Assembly: GCA_012837705.1 (NCBI GenBank)
Contig: DUQQ01000064.1
Coordinates: forward strand, 1-64,000
From: Hydrogenispora sp.
GTDB lineage: Bacteria > Bacillota > UBA4882 > UBA10575
DNA length: 64,000 bases
Direction of reading: 5' to 3'
Positions 25,927 through 34,690 of this stretch are shown one piece after another. Position 1 is the stretch's first letter. Each line of letters begins with the position of its first letter. Made by a program: the position numbers and the translations under genes. The notes under the pieces are model-generated. The model saw nothing but the letters and a program-made list of their open reading frames with translations, was not told the DNA's origin and ran no database searches.

Positions 25927-28900
25927 CTACTCAGGAAAGACTTCGAATTCGGCAATTTGCCCCGCCGGCCAAGTGGTATTTGCGGTGATGACCAGTTGGA
26001 GGTAACGGAGTTCCCGGCTGGCAAAGCTAATGGTGATCGTGTTTTCCAGGGCGGGCTCAAAGGTATAGTCCTGCTCTTCAACGATGAGGGCCAAATCGTT
26101 CTGCTCCATACCACCGTAAAGACCAATGGTCTGGACCCGCGGTTCCCAAGAGGAGGGCAGCTTGAGGACTACTTTGCCTACGGCCTTCGCCGCCCCTAAG
26201 TCCAGGGTTAAGGTAGCGGGAAAGACATGGTTGACGCTTTCCCAGTAGGTATTGATGAAACCGTCGACGGTAAAATGAGCTCCGTAGGCGGGCGCGGTCG
26301 CACCGCTGGCGGTGACCGGTTGGTTTAAGGCCAAATTGGCGGCGGCTTTTGGCACCCGGACTCCCGGTGCAATCTCAATCCCTTCGTCAATGGTGGGTAG
26401 ATTCTTACTGAACATGTTATTACCTTCATTGATCTCCGGAATGACATTGATTTTATCGACCCAGGCCTGTACCACGTGGGCGCCATCGGTTGCGGTCCAG
26501 GAGGGTCCGTCCAGGCCGCCGGTGGCTTGTAATGTTATGGTGGCCCCGGCGGGGAGGGTGGTGTTGGCTTTTTCCGCCCAGAAAGACGGTTCAAACTCGC
26601 CATCCAGCATAAAGGCGACACTGAGGGTAGCCCCTGCGGGGATGGGCCCGGTTCCCACGTTTTTAACGGTGGCGGTAAAGGTCACCCGGTCGCCGGTACA
26701 CGGAAATACCGGTTGCCAATAGATATCGGTCACGATTAGTTCGGGAATTTCGGGGATGGGATAGGAAGCCGGGTTGGGTTCATCCCCTTTTGTTAATGAA
26801 TAATAGACGATCTCCTGCCCCCGGTAGTGGCGGCTATATTCGAAACTGACCATCTCATCGGAGACGGTGGCTTCCACTACGGTGACGGGTTGGTCGTTAA
26901 AATCGTAGGCGATGACTTTCACCCCAGGCCAGGTTGGATCCTTTTTGATCTTAAGTAACGTATCGTTCCCGATTGGTTGAAAGACTTTAATTGCTTCTTT
27001 AGACCGGACTTCAATCAGGTAATGGTCGCCTTCGCTGAGGAACTGGCCATTATAATTGGCGAAGACTCCGGCCGTGACCGAACCGTCGTCGGCGATGACC
27101 AGCGCGCCGCCGGGGGTGACCACGTGTCCGGCGTGGGTGAAGGAGTTAAACTGATCCCAGTTGGCATAGGTTTTGAAGGTTTCAAAGGTTGTACGGGTGA
27201 CATTGCCCGGTAAAAGCGCAAAGCCGGTGACCAGTTCATCCGCATAGCGGGCGAGGACGTGTTTTTGGAAGAGCCCGGCCAAGGTGAGCCACGGGTTGTT
27301 CGGGTCCAGCAAATCACCGCTGAAGTTGTAGCCAAAGGCCAGGTTCCACCGGAACATGTCCAGATCGTCAGTCCACGTCTCGATGGCCAGATTGTGCTGG
27401 TAGAAGAGGACCTTGTCGCGGCAGAGCATGCCAAGCATGGGGTAATATGCGGTGTAGGGCGCGGTTTCCAGCCGGTAACCGAGGAGGTCCCATAAGTAGT
27501 TGGTACCGCAGAATCCGGTCATATCTTTGGCCAGAACGTCAAAACCGCATTCGGTCATTAAATTATTTTTCTTTAAAGTACGGCCATGGGCTAAAACTCC
27601 CGCCAAGTAGGAAGTGGCAGGGTCGTAAGCTTTTAAACCAGCGGGATTAAAATCATACGGGGTGTCTCTGGCCCCCAGTTGGTCTTCGAAGATTCCGTCA
27701 AATCCTACTTGGTTCATGAGGGCTTTTTGCTCGGCGGCGACACGCTTACGGACAAAATCATGGTGGAAGTTGACGACATATCCTTCCGAAGCATAAGTCT
27801 CCGCCAGTAAGCGACCATCGGCTTGTTGGACAGTGACGGCCGGCAGTTCAGCGCGGGTGATCAACTGCTGCAGGGTGGGAGAGTCCAAATTCCACCAGGA
27901 GAAATTGGTGTATGGTACGACCAGGTTGCCCTGGGTTTGCGCGTACTTAACGAGGTCAGCAAGCTCTTCTGTGCTCCCATAGGCCGGATTGGGCGGGAGA
28001 AAGTCGGGATAATGGTGATCATGGCCGATCGGCTGGAAAGCCACCGGGTGGATGAGCCCAGGGACTTTGATGACGTCGATCACTTCGGTTTTTAAAGCGG
28101 TAAAGGGTTTTTGGAAACGGTTGAAATCCAGTTTATAAAGGGGAGAAGCAAAATACTGTGCTTTTTTCGCACCCAGCTTCTGTCCGAGCGCTGGGTAGCG
28201 GTGGATCCGGTTTTCCCGCCGGTAAGCGGCGATGGTCTCCGGATAATCGGTACCAATCTGGATCAGTATCCGCGGGGAAGACCAAATTTGCTCAGGTTCC
28301 ACCCAGGTTTTAAAGTCATGGACCAGCCGGGTAAAGCCCTCTTGCGAGAGAGCGGCAAATCCGATCTGGACCGGCTGGGGCAGGGTAAAGCTGTGCCCTT
28401 GGTGTTGGCTATACAACGCTAAACAACTGTTGTCGGTACGGAAGCCGACATAGTCGGCGAACATGACCCCCGGATACTGGGCGCTAAAGGATTGCTGATC
28501 TGTAAAGAAAGCAGCGTTTAGTCGGACTCCCGGAACCATTGGTAATAAGGCGTCTTGAATTGTGGTGGCCGCCACACTTATGTCCGCCGGGAAATGGAAA
28601 GTTTGAATCGGCACCGTGTGATGATTGGTGATTTTCGCCTGCATTTGGAGGCGTTGGTCGTCGCGGGGGCTGATCTCAACGGTGACATCGAGGGGTAAGG
28701 CTGCTGTTCCGTGGTAATAAAAAGTTAAACGTTGAAAAAGGGCGTTCCATTTATAAGTGAAATGTCCATGATAGGCGCTGCTGAAAACTTGTTCACCGTT
28801 GGTAAAAGTAACCCCCCATAGCTTGGCGTCCTCCGCTGCCCAGGAGAGGGGCTTTCCGGTTTTTACATCAAGAAACTGGACCAAACCACCGGTTGTCCGG

Positions 28901-29052
28901 TCAAAGGCCACCTCATAATGGCCGGTCTTTAGGTGCAGGAACTCCTGGCTAGCACTGAAATTCACCGGCGCCCCGGCCACCGGCCGACTGAGGACCAGAA
29001 CAAAGATTGCCAGAAGGAACAGGGCTTTGGGCTTGGACAGTTTGGTTCCCAT
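25927..29052 (-). CDS. Large secreted glycosidase-like protein with CARDB and discoidin-type modules
   Basis: A 1041-residue protein; ATG 29052 follows AAAGGAGG, and earlier in-frame codons lack a site. Signal peptide about 1-29 (PVAGAP end). An N-terminal beta-sandwich region (about 30-320) and a central region with TIM-barrel-like strands (about 330-690: VVPYTNFSWWN, then GFDGIFEDQLGARD) look like a glycoside hydrolase of an uncharacterised type, perhaps DUF6259-like. A CARDB adhesion module follows (about 785-900, ending EINEGNNMFS), then a C-terminal CBM32/F5-8-type carbohydrate-binding module (about 925-1041; ALNQPVTASG, FTVDG, YWES). Asp and Glu in DGIFED are candidate catalytic residues. 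It likely acts on extracellular glucan near the GH65 systems, but the substrate is inference. Confidence 0.75.
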   Translation of the reverse strand: MGTKLSKPKALFLLAIFVLVLSRPVAGAPVNFSASQEFLHLKTGHYEVAFDRTTGGLVQFLDVKTGKPLSWAAEDAKLWGVTFTNGEQVFSSAYHGHFTYKWNALFQRLTFYYHGTAALPLDVTVEISPRDDQRLQMQAKITNHHTVPIQTFHFPADISVAATTIQDALLPMVPGVRLNAAFFTDQQSFSAQYPGVMFADYVGFRTDNSCLALYSQHQGHSFTLPQPVQIGFAALSQEGFTRLVHDFKTWVEPEQIWSSPRILIQIGTDYPETIAAYRRENRIHRYPALGQKLGAKKAQYFASPLYKLDFNRFQKPFTALKTEVIDVIKVPGLIHPVAFQPIGHDHHYPDFLPPNPAYGSTEELADLVKYAQTQGNLVVPYTNFSWWNLDSPTLQQLITRAELPAVTVQQADGRLLAETYASEGYVVNFHHDFVRKRVAAEQKALMNQVGFDGIFEDQLGARDTPYDFNPAGLKAYDPATSYLAGVLAHGRTLKKNNLMTECGFDVLAKDMTGFCGTNYLWDLLGYRLETAPYTAYYPMLGMLCRDKVLFYQHNLAIETWTDDLDMFRWNLAFGYNFSGDLLDPNNPWLTLAGLFQKHVLARYADELVTGFALLPGNVTRTTFETFKTYANWDQFNSFTHAGHVVTPGGALVIADDGSVTAGVFANYNGQFLSEGDHYLIEVRSKEAIKVFQPIGNDTLLKIKKDPTWPGVKVIAYDFNDQPVTVVEATVSDEMVSFEYSRHYRGQEIVYYSLTKGDEPNPASYPIPEIPELIVTDIYWQPVFPCTGDRVTFTATVKNVGTGPIPAGATLSVAFMLDGEFEPSFWAEKANTTLPAGATITLQATGGLDGPSWTATDGAHVVQAWVDKINVIPEINEGNNMFSKNLPTIDEGIEIAPGVRVPKAAANLALNQPVTASGATAPAYGAHFTVDGFINTYWESVNHVFPATLTLDLGAAKAVGKVVLKLPSSWEPRVQTIGLYGGMEQNDLALIVEEQDYTFEPALENTITISFASRELRYLQLVITANTTWPAGQIAEFEVFPE

Positions 29053-29257
29053 CCTTTTACCTCCTTTTTGTTTACCTAATGTTCTAAATAAAAGTATAAA
29101 GGAAAAAAAGGGTAGAAGCTGGGCATTTTGTGACTGAATAACAGGCTTTTCAGGACCTTTTTCCGTTGGGTTGAACTTTACTTGGTATCTTTGCCAACAA
29201 AACCATGGTGTCAAAGGGTTGATTGCCGGATAAAAAAAATGAGGGGGAGGTTGCGGA

Positions 29258-29800
29258 ATGTGGTCAGTGGTCGAAGAAGATTTTAAGCGTAAAGACTACC
29301 AAAGAATAGTCGGCAACTGGCTGGAGAAAGAAGAAAGGGCGGGCGTGGGCTTTGAAATCTCTTCCGCGTATGAATTCCACGCCAAAGATGAAGATTGTAA
29401 GTGGTTGGTGATCCATGTCAACCTAAATCAAGAACGGTCGGAGAAGAAAAAGTGCGAACCTGTTGAGGCGGTAAAGTTTCCCGCAATTCTCACGCGTGTT
29501 CTTACTTATATCGATATTAATCTCCAGGACGACCTTTCCTTAGCCAGTTTGGAAAAGAGGTTTTTTATTAATCGATCGTATTTGAGCCGGCTTTGTCGGA
29601 GATATTTAGGGATCAGTTTGCACCGGTATATTATCTTACGGCGGATTACCAAGGCAAAAGAGTTATTGAAGGCGGGAAAAAGTGCGATGGAGGCCTGTAA
29701 GGATTCGGGGTTCAATGATTATTCCAATTTCCGTAAAATGTTTAAAAAGGTGACGAATCTTTCGCCTTCCGCCTATGCCAAAAGACAACACCGCAAATGA
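29258..29800 (+). CDS. Short AraC-family transcription regulator
   Basis: A 180-residue protein with GGGGGAGG before the ATG. The last 100 residues are an AraC/XylS double helix-turn-helix (INRSYLSRLCRRYLGISLH, then NDYSNFRKMFKKVTNLSPSAY). The first 75 residues match neither a cupin sensor nor a receiver domain that I recognise. It is transcribed divergently from the secreted glycosidase-like gene across a 205-base gap, which makes that gene the likely target. Confidence 0.85.
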   Translation: MWSVVEEDFKRKDYQRIVGNWLEKEERAGVGFEISSAYEFHAKDEDCKWLVIHVNLNQERSEKKKCEPVEAVKFPAILTRVLTYIDINLQDDLSLASLEKRFFINRSYLSRLCRRYLGISLHRYIILRRITKAKELLKAGKSAMEACKDSGFNDYSNFRKMFKKVTNLSPSAYAKRQHRK

Positions 29801-29860
29801 TCAGCGGGGTAACATTGGTCCATCCTAATCCCTACAGATTATCACAGGTTGATGGAAAAA

Positions 29861-29889
29861 GTGACAGGACGGCAAAAGGGTGTTAAAAT
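29861..29889 (+). promoter_or_regulatory. Sigma-A promoter of the lactate-permease-family gene
   Basis: GTGACA (29861-29866), a 17-base spacer and TAAAAT (29884-29889); each box has one mismatch to consensus. It lies about 95 bases before the start codon. Confidence 0.65.
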
Positions 29890-29983
29890 AAAGCATAAAT
29901 ACCTGATTAAATGAAGTTGGTGGAGCGCGAAGCGCGCTAAGGAAGAGAAAGCTTTCGACCGGTGGTCAGAATGAAGAGGGGGT

Positions 29984-31636
29984 TTGACCTTGCTCGCCTT
30001 GATTGCCTTTTTACCGATTTTAGTCACCGTACTGCTCATGGCCGTATTCAACTGGAGCGCGAAAAGAGTCTTGCCTTTGGCCTGGGGTTTGGTCTGCCTG
30101 ATTGCGCTCGCCGTTTGGCGGATGGAACCGGTCTATGTTCTTGGTTATTCTCTGTTTGGCGCTTTAAAAGCGTTGGATGTAATCATCATTATTTTTGGCG
30201 CGGTTTTAATCTTAAACACCCTGCGACAGTCCGGCGCGATGCTTAGGATCAGTAATGGTTTTCGGCATATTACCAACGACCGCCGCCTACAGGCGATTAT
30301 CATCGGGTGGATGTTTTGCGCCTTTATCGAGGGAGCTGCCGGGTTCGGCGCTCCGCCGGCCTTAGCGGCGCCCCTTTTGGTCGGGCTGGGTTTTCCCCCG
30401 TTGGCGGCGGCGATGATTACCCTGATTTTGACTGGGACCTCGGTATCGTTCGGGGCGGCCGGTACACCGCTCTTGAGCGCGGTCAATGGTCTTACCATCT
30501 ATGTGGAGAGGACTGGCGGTGCCCGTTTTACCATGCTCCTTACGGAACAGGTGGCCTTCCTCCATGCTATCGTCGGCTTTTTTGTCCCCTTAATTGGTCT
30601 TTGTTGTCTGGTGGTGCTTTTCGGTGAGGATAAATCCTTGAAACATGCCTTTGCCGCCATGCCTTTTGCGTTCTTTGCCGGCCTGGTCTATGTGGTTCCC
30701 TATTACTGCACGGCCCGCTTTTTGGGACCGGAATTTCCGGCTTTACTCGGTGGTTTGGTGGGACTACCCATACTCCTTTGGGCGGCAAAATCCGGCTTTT
30801 TAGCGCCGAAAACCCGGTGGGACTTTCCGGCACAAAACGCCTGGCCGGCGGATTGGCGGTCCCAAATTGAGTTGGAAGAAAACCAACGGCCAGAGGTGGG
30901 GATGCCTTTATGGAAGGCCTGGACCCCTTATATGCTGATCGCCTTTATCTTAGTCGTTACGCGGATCCCGGTTTTTGGGCTCAAGGAGCTTTTATCCTCA
31001 ATAAAGCTTACGGTCCCTAATGTTTTGGGGATCGACGGCTTGGATTATGAACTGACTTGGGCCTATTTGCCGGGGATTATCCCTTTTACCCTTGTTGCTT
31101 TGCTCACCCATTTCCTGCACGATATGACACCCGCCCAAACCAAGCGGGCTTGGCAGAACACCTTTCAGCAAATCTCCGGGGCCGTGGTGGCTTTGTTATT
31201 TGGGGTGGCGATGGTCCAGTTAATGCTGAATTCCCATGTGAACACCGCTGGGTTCGACAGCATGATGACGACCATGGCCCGGGCGATGGCCGCCCTGGCG
31301 GGTAACGCCTTTATGGTTTTCGCCCCGTTCATTGGGATTATGGGCACCTTCATGTCCGGGTCAAGTACGGTCTCGAATATTCTCTTCGCTTCCTTTCAAT
31401 ATGAGACCGCATTGCTTCTGGAGCTTCCACCGGTGCTCATTGTTGCTCTGCAAGCGGTGGGGAGCGCCTTCGGGAGCATGATCTCCTTCAATAATGTGGT
31501 TGCCACTTGTGCCACCGTGGGTCTGATGGGGGCAGAAGGAAAGCTGATCAAGCGCAATCTTATTCCGTGCCTGCTTTATGCGTTGCTGGCCGTCGCGGCG
31601 GCCCTTCTGTTGCTGGGCGGTGGTCACTTGCGCTAG
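29984..31636 (+). CDS. lctP: L-lactate permease family transporter
   Basis: A 550-residue protein with about 12-14 membrane helices. The LctP family segments are clear: [20 protein letters not shown] near residue 110 and [18 protein letters not shown] near residue 460. Family members bring in L-lactate, D-lactate or glycolate with protons. The start is TTG 29984 or TTG 29990, both after AAGAGGGGG. The next gene, about 170 bases on, encodes another organic-anion-type permease. No lactate dehydrogenase or Lut genes are nearby, so the substrate is not confirmed by context; export of a fermentation acid is also possible. Confidence 0.9.
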   Translation: MTLLALIAFLPILVTVLLMAVFNWSAKRVLPLAWGLVCLIALAVWRMEPVYVLGYSLFGALKALDVIIIIFGAVLILNTLRQSGAMLRISNGFRHITNDRRLQAIIIGWMFCAFIEGAAGFGAPPALAAPLLVGLGFPPLAAAMITLILTGTSVSFGAAGTPLLSAVNGLTIYVERTGGARFTMLLTEQVAFLHAIVGFFVPLIGLCCLVVLFGEDKSLKHAFAAMPFAFFAGLVYVVPYYCTARFLGPEFPALLGGLVGLPILLWAAKSGFLAPKTRWDFPAQNAWPADWRSQIELEENQRPEVGMPLWKAWTPYMLIAFILVVTRIPVFGLKELLSSIKLTVPNVLGIDGLDYELTWAYLPGIIPFTLVALLTHFLHDMTPAQTKRAWQNTFQQISGAVVALLFGVAMVQLMLNSHVNTAGFDSMMTTMARAMAALAGNAFMVFAPFIGIMGTFMSGSSTVSNILFASFQYETALLLELPPVLIVALQAVGSAFGSMISFNNVVATCATVGLMGAEGKLIKRNLIPCLLYALLAVAAALLLLGGGHLR

Positions 31637-31809
31637 TGAATTGAGTCATGTGGGAGGCTGGAAGTCGAGCAGTGTATAGTTTGCCGGATTGGTGGTCTTT
31701 ACACACTAGATTAAGTCTTGAGCCGACGTTCTGCTAAGGTTTTCTCCGAGAAGCAACGGGATCGATCGAAGAGTCAGGCCGTCGCCCATGTTTTAAGTAC
31801 AATCACGAG

Positions 31810-33084
31810 GTGAATGAGAAGTTGCCGCAACTATTACCGCTGGTCATCGCTGTTGTGTTCTTAGTTATTCTTTTGGCTTTCAAAGTCAAGCTTGGTTTGT
31901 CCCTCTTCATTTCCTCCGGGGTTTTGCTGGTGTTCTCCGGGAACGGTCCGGTTGAATTGGTCGAGATTGTCCGTAGAACAGTCACCGACGGCCAATTTCT
32001 TGAGATCATCGGGATTATTCTTCTGATCAACCTTCTGGAGGAGTTGCTGCGGAAGACCAACTATTTTGACCGGGCCTTCCAAGTTCTCCAGGGAACCGTT
32101 AAGAACAGGGTGAAAATTACTGCGCTTTTCCCCGCGTTGTTCGGTTTGATCCCGGCGTTTGGCGGTGCGAAGTTCTCGGCGTCCTTGGTTGACCTGGCCG
32201 CGCAAGACCTTGCGATTGACCGGACGGAAAAATCCCTTTTGAACTACTGGTTTCGGCATGTTTGGGAGTTTTGCAGCCCATTGTTTCCCGGTGTGATTTT
32301 AGCGATCTATCTCTCCGGAGTGGAGACGGGGAAGTATATCTTGTTGATGTTGCCTTCGACTATTCTCTTTATCGTGCTGGGAACCGTCTTTTTTCTCCGT
32401 CCGGTAAACGTAAGGAACCAAGCTGCGGCGGGGGCAGCCCCCGTTGGTGGCCAAGGCCAGGAGGAGCAAAGGCGCGGCTTTTGGTGCGTCTTTCTACGTC
32501 TGTTCCGGATTGTCTGGCCGATACTGGCGATTGTGTTTGTAGTGGTTGTGTTTAAGGCCTCAATTCTCTGGCCTTTACTCCTGACGGTGGTGGTTTTGTT
32601 TGCTCAAGCACCGAAAGGAGAAGGGTTTGTCCGTGAGCTTTTCCGTAAAGCGTGGTCGCTTTCGACTTTGGGGATGGTCTTTGGGGTGTATCTTTTTAAA
32701 ACCACTTTTGAGTGGACCGGTATTCCGCAGGAGATTCCCGTCTTAATGGCCGCGGCCCGTATCCCCAGTTCGGTGCTGCTGATCGTTTTCCCCTTCACAA
32801 TGGGGCTGTTAACCGCAATGCCTTCGGCTTTTGTCGGGATCACCTATCCGGTGCTGCTTCCCATCTTTAACCATGGGGGTCTGCTTCACCTGGGTGCCGT
32901 CATGCTGGCTTATGTGGCCGGACATATCGGTACCATGCTTTCGCCGCTTCACCTCTGTTTTGTTTTGACAGTGGAGCATTTCCAGACGGAGATTCTCCCG
33001 TTTTGGACCCGACTGTTATCCCCCCAGGTTATCCTGTTCATCCTGACCTATGCTTTGGCTTGGGTGTTCGGCCTTCCGGGATAG
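31810..33084 (+). CDS. DUF401-family integral membrane permease
   Basis: A 424-residue protein with about 10-12 membrane helices, starting GTG 31810 with only a weak GAGG upstream. Conserved stretches include PALFGLIPAFGGAKFSA, LNYWFRHVWEFCSPLFPG and MLSPLHLCFVLT, which match the DUF401 family related to gluconate/lactate-type transporters. Function is not established in this family. It follows the lactate-permease-type gene in the same direction without a clear terminator between them, so joint regulation is possible. Confidence 0.75.
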   Translation: MNEKLPQLLPLVIAVVFLVILLAFKVKLGLSLFISSGVLLVFSGNGPVELVEIVRRTVTDGQFLEIIGIILLINLLEELLRKTNYFDRAFQVLQGTVKNRVKITALFPALFGLIPAFGGAKFSASLVDLAAQDLAIDRTEKSLLNYWFRHVWEFCSPLFPGVILAIYLSGVETGKYILLMLPSTILFIVLGTVFFLRPVNVRNQAAAGAAPVGGQGQEEQRRGFWCVFLRLFRIVWPILAIVFVVVVFKASILWPLLLTVVVLFAQAPKGEGFVRELFRKAWSLSTLGMVFGVYLFKTTFEWTGIPQEIPVLMAAARIPSSVLLIVFPFTMGLLTAMPSAFVGITYPVLLPIFNHGGLLHLGAVMLAYVAGHIGTMLSPLHLCFVLTVEHFQTEILPFWTRLLSPQVILFILTYALAWVFGLPG

Positions 33085-33179
33085 GATCTTTAGGGGCAGG
33101 GCAAGGTGGTGATTATGCTTCGTTCCTGCTCGAAGACGCGAAGAAGGGTAGAAGAAGAGAAAATATCTGAAAAATACCC

Positions 33180-33209
33180 TTGACATTTTACCGTGATGTG
33201 TGGTAATAT
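33180..33209 (+). promoter_or_regulatory. Promoter of the Gly-Cys-Leu tRNA operon
   Basis: A perfect TTGACA (33180-33185), 18-base spacer and TAATAT (33204-33209), 20 bases before the first tRNA. Confidence 0.8.
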
Positions 33210-33228
33210 AATTTTTGCAAGAGGAAGA

Positions 33229-33303
33229 GCGGAAGTAGCTCAGTGGTAGAGCATCGCCTTGCCAAGGCGAGGGTCGCGGGTTCAAATCCCGTTTTCCGCT
33301 CCA
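33229..33303 (+). tRNA. tRNA-Gly (GCC)
   Basis: 75 bases with encoded CCA. Acceptor GCGGAAG pairs with TTTTCCGC; the anticodon loop TTGCCAA gives GCC (33261-33263); the T-loop TTCAAAT is normal. Confidence 0.97.
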
Positions 33304-33314
33304 ATTTTATTTCT

Positions 33315-33388
<74 letters not shown>

Positions 33389-33402
33389 CTTTATAAAAAC
33401 AA

Positions 33403-33491
33403 GGGAGAGTGGCGGAACCGGCAGACGCAACGGACTTAAAATCCGTTGACCTTTCTAGGTCGTGGGGGTTCAAGTCCCCCCTTTCCCACCA
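33403..33491 (+). tRNA. tRNA-Leu (TAA)
   Basis: 89 bases with a long variable arm and encoded CCA. Acceptor GGGAGAG pairs with CTTTCCC (one G-T); anticodon loop CTTAAAA gives TAA. Confidence 0.97.
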
Positions 33492-33509
33492 AAATAATGA
33501 CAAGGTTTG

Positions 33510-33540
33510 ACTCCGGAGCAAGTTCCGGAGTTTTTGTTTT
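33510..33540 (+). terminator. Terminator of the tRNA operon
   Basis: ACTCCGGA and TCCGGAGT form an 8-bp stem with a 6-base loop followed by TTTTTGTTTT. Confidence 0.88.
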
Positions 33541-33565
33541 GCAAACGTTGAACGAACGTACCTTA

Positions 33566-33595
33566 AAGGCCCCCTCCGCATTAGGAGGGGGCCTT
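33566..33595 (-). terminator. Terminator at the end of the glycan operon
   Basis: A perfect 12-bp GC-rich stem (33566-33577 with 33584-33595) lies just past the FkbM gene on the minus strand; the following T-run is short. Confidence 0.7.
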
Positions 33596-33600
33596 CGCCT

Positions 33601-34674
33601 TTATTTCTTTTTACTGGCTCCTTCTTTTTTGGCTTGCTTCTTTCCGGGTTTGGCGTAGAGGAAGCCTCTTTTTCGCTGGCGACCAATCTCTTTAATTTCA
33701 TAATGGTGTTTTTTGAGAAAACTTTCCACCTTGCTTCTGTCCGTGAGGGCTTCATGGACTTCAATGATAAAACTGGGTCTTTTTGCCTTAATCGTGTGGT
33801 TCATCCCTTTTAGGACTTGTAATTCGAAGCCTTCCACATCGATTTTGACCAGATCGGGACGGGCGATTTTTTTCTTGCGGGTATAGGTATCCAGATCCCA
33901 GACTTCAACCGGGGTGGTCAGGCTGCTTACCGTTTTTTGGAGTGAATGCTGACCAAGGCCGGAGAGATAACCCTGGAGGGACAGGAACCGAACTTCCTGT
34001 TTTGCCCCAGCTGCAATCGGATGGGGGGTGATGTTGTGCAGTTTATTCAGCTCAATGTTGCGCAGTAATTTCCAGAAGTTCAAAGTTTCCGGTTCGAAGG
34101 CGTGGATTTGGCAATTGGGATGCGCCCGGGCCAGGAGCAGGCTATGGATGCCGATGTTCGCGCCGATATCGTAGATGATCATCTCGGGTTTGATTAAAGA
34201 CTGCATAAAGGTGAGGATCTTTGCTTCTAGGACATGTCGAGCCCGTTTTGATTCGGCTTTGTTTTCCGCATAGATCAAGACATCCCCCTTACCGTATTGG
34301 ACCGGCATTACTTGTGTTTCCCCGTTGATCAACTGCTCGAGGGAGGATTGCCGGAGCGCTAGATAATCCGGCAAGTATTCCGGATCGAGCAGGGTGCTGA
34401 TCTTTTTCCGGGGGAACTTGGCTTTCAATTCTTTCTTCAGTTGGGTGGCTAACGGTTCGGTCGCCACGCCGATCATGATCCCGTCTACCTGGTTTAGGGC
34501 TTCATTGGGCAGGATCTCCATGTTTTGACAGACCGCGAATCCTTGATCGAGGGCCTGTTGGATCAGGCGTCCCGAACAATCGATCACCCCTAAAACACTA
34601 TGTTGTTTTTCTTTGAGGACGTTTAAGGCGACGAAACCGGCCGGGTCCTCACTGTAAAGCAGATATTTTCCCAT
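33601..34674 (-). CDS. FkbM-family methyltransferase with extra N-terminal domain
   Basis: A 357-residue protein; ATG 34674 gives an N-terminus typical of a Rossmann fold (GKYLLYSEDPAGFVALNVL), whereas the longer frame has low-complexity sequence. The first 110 residues resemble the nucleotide-sugar/CoA-binding domain of PglD-like proteins. Residues about 160-330 are an SAM-dependent FkbM methyltransferase: YDIGANIGIHS (SAM loop), HAFEPE and LVKIDVEGFELQVLKGM. The tail is Lys-rich. FkbM enzymes O-methylate sugars in polysaccharides and glycoproteins. It is the last gene of a minus-strand glycan operon, 16 bases after the UDP-glucose dehydrogenase gene. Confidence 0.85.
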   Translation of the reverse strand: MGKYLLYSEDPAGFVALNVLKEKQHSVLGVIDCSGRLIQQALDQGFAVCQNMEILPNEALNQVDGIMIGVATEPLATQLKKELKAKFPRKKISTLLDPEYLPDYLALRQSSLEQLINGETQVMPVQYGKGDVLIYAENKAESKRARHVLEAKILTFMQSLIKPEMIIYDIGANIGIHSLLLARAHPNCQIHAFEPETLNFWKLLRNIELNKLHNITPHPIAAGAKQEVRFLSLQGYLSGLGQHSLQKTVSSLTTPVEVWDLDTYTRKKKIARPDLVKIDVEGFELQVLKGMNHTIKAKRPSFIIEVHEALTDRSKVESFLKKHHYEIKEIGRQRKRGFLYAKPGKKQAKKEGASKKK

Positions 34675-34690
34675 ACGCTTACCACATCCT

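Noticed and set aside
27015..27434. Minus-strand open frame rich in Ser, Thr and Pro inside the secreted glycosidase-like gene
   Set aside because: It is in a second frame of the same strand with a composition typical of a GC-biased shadow frame.
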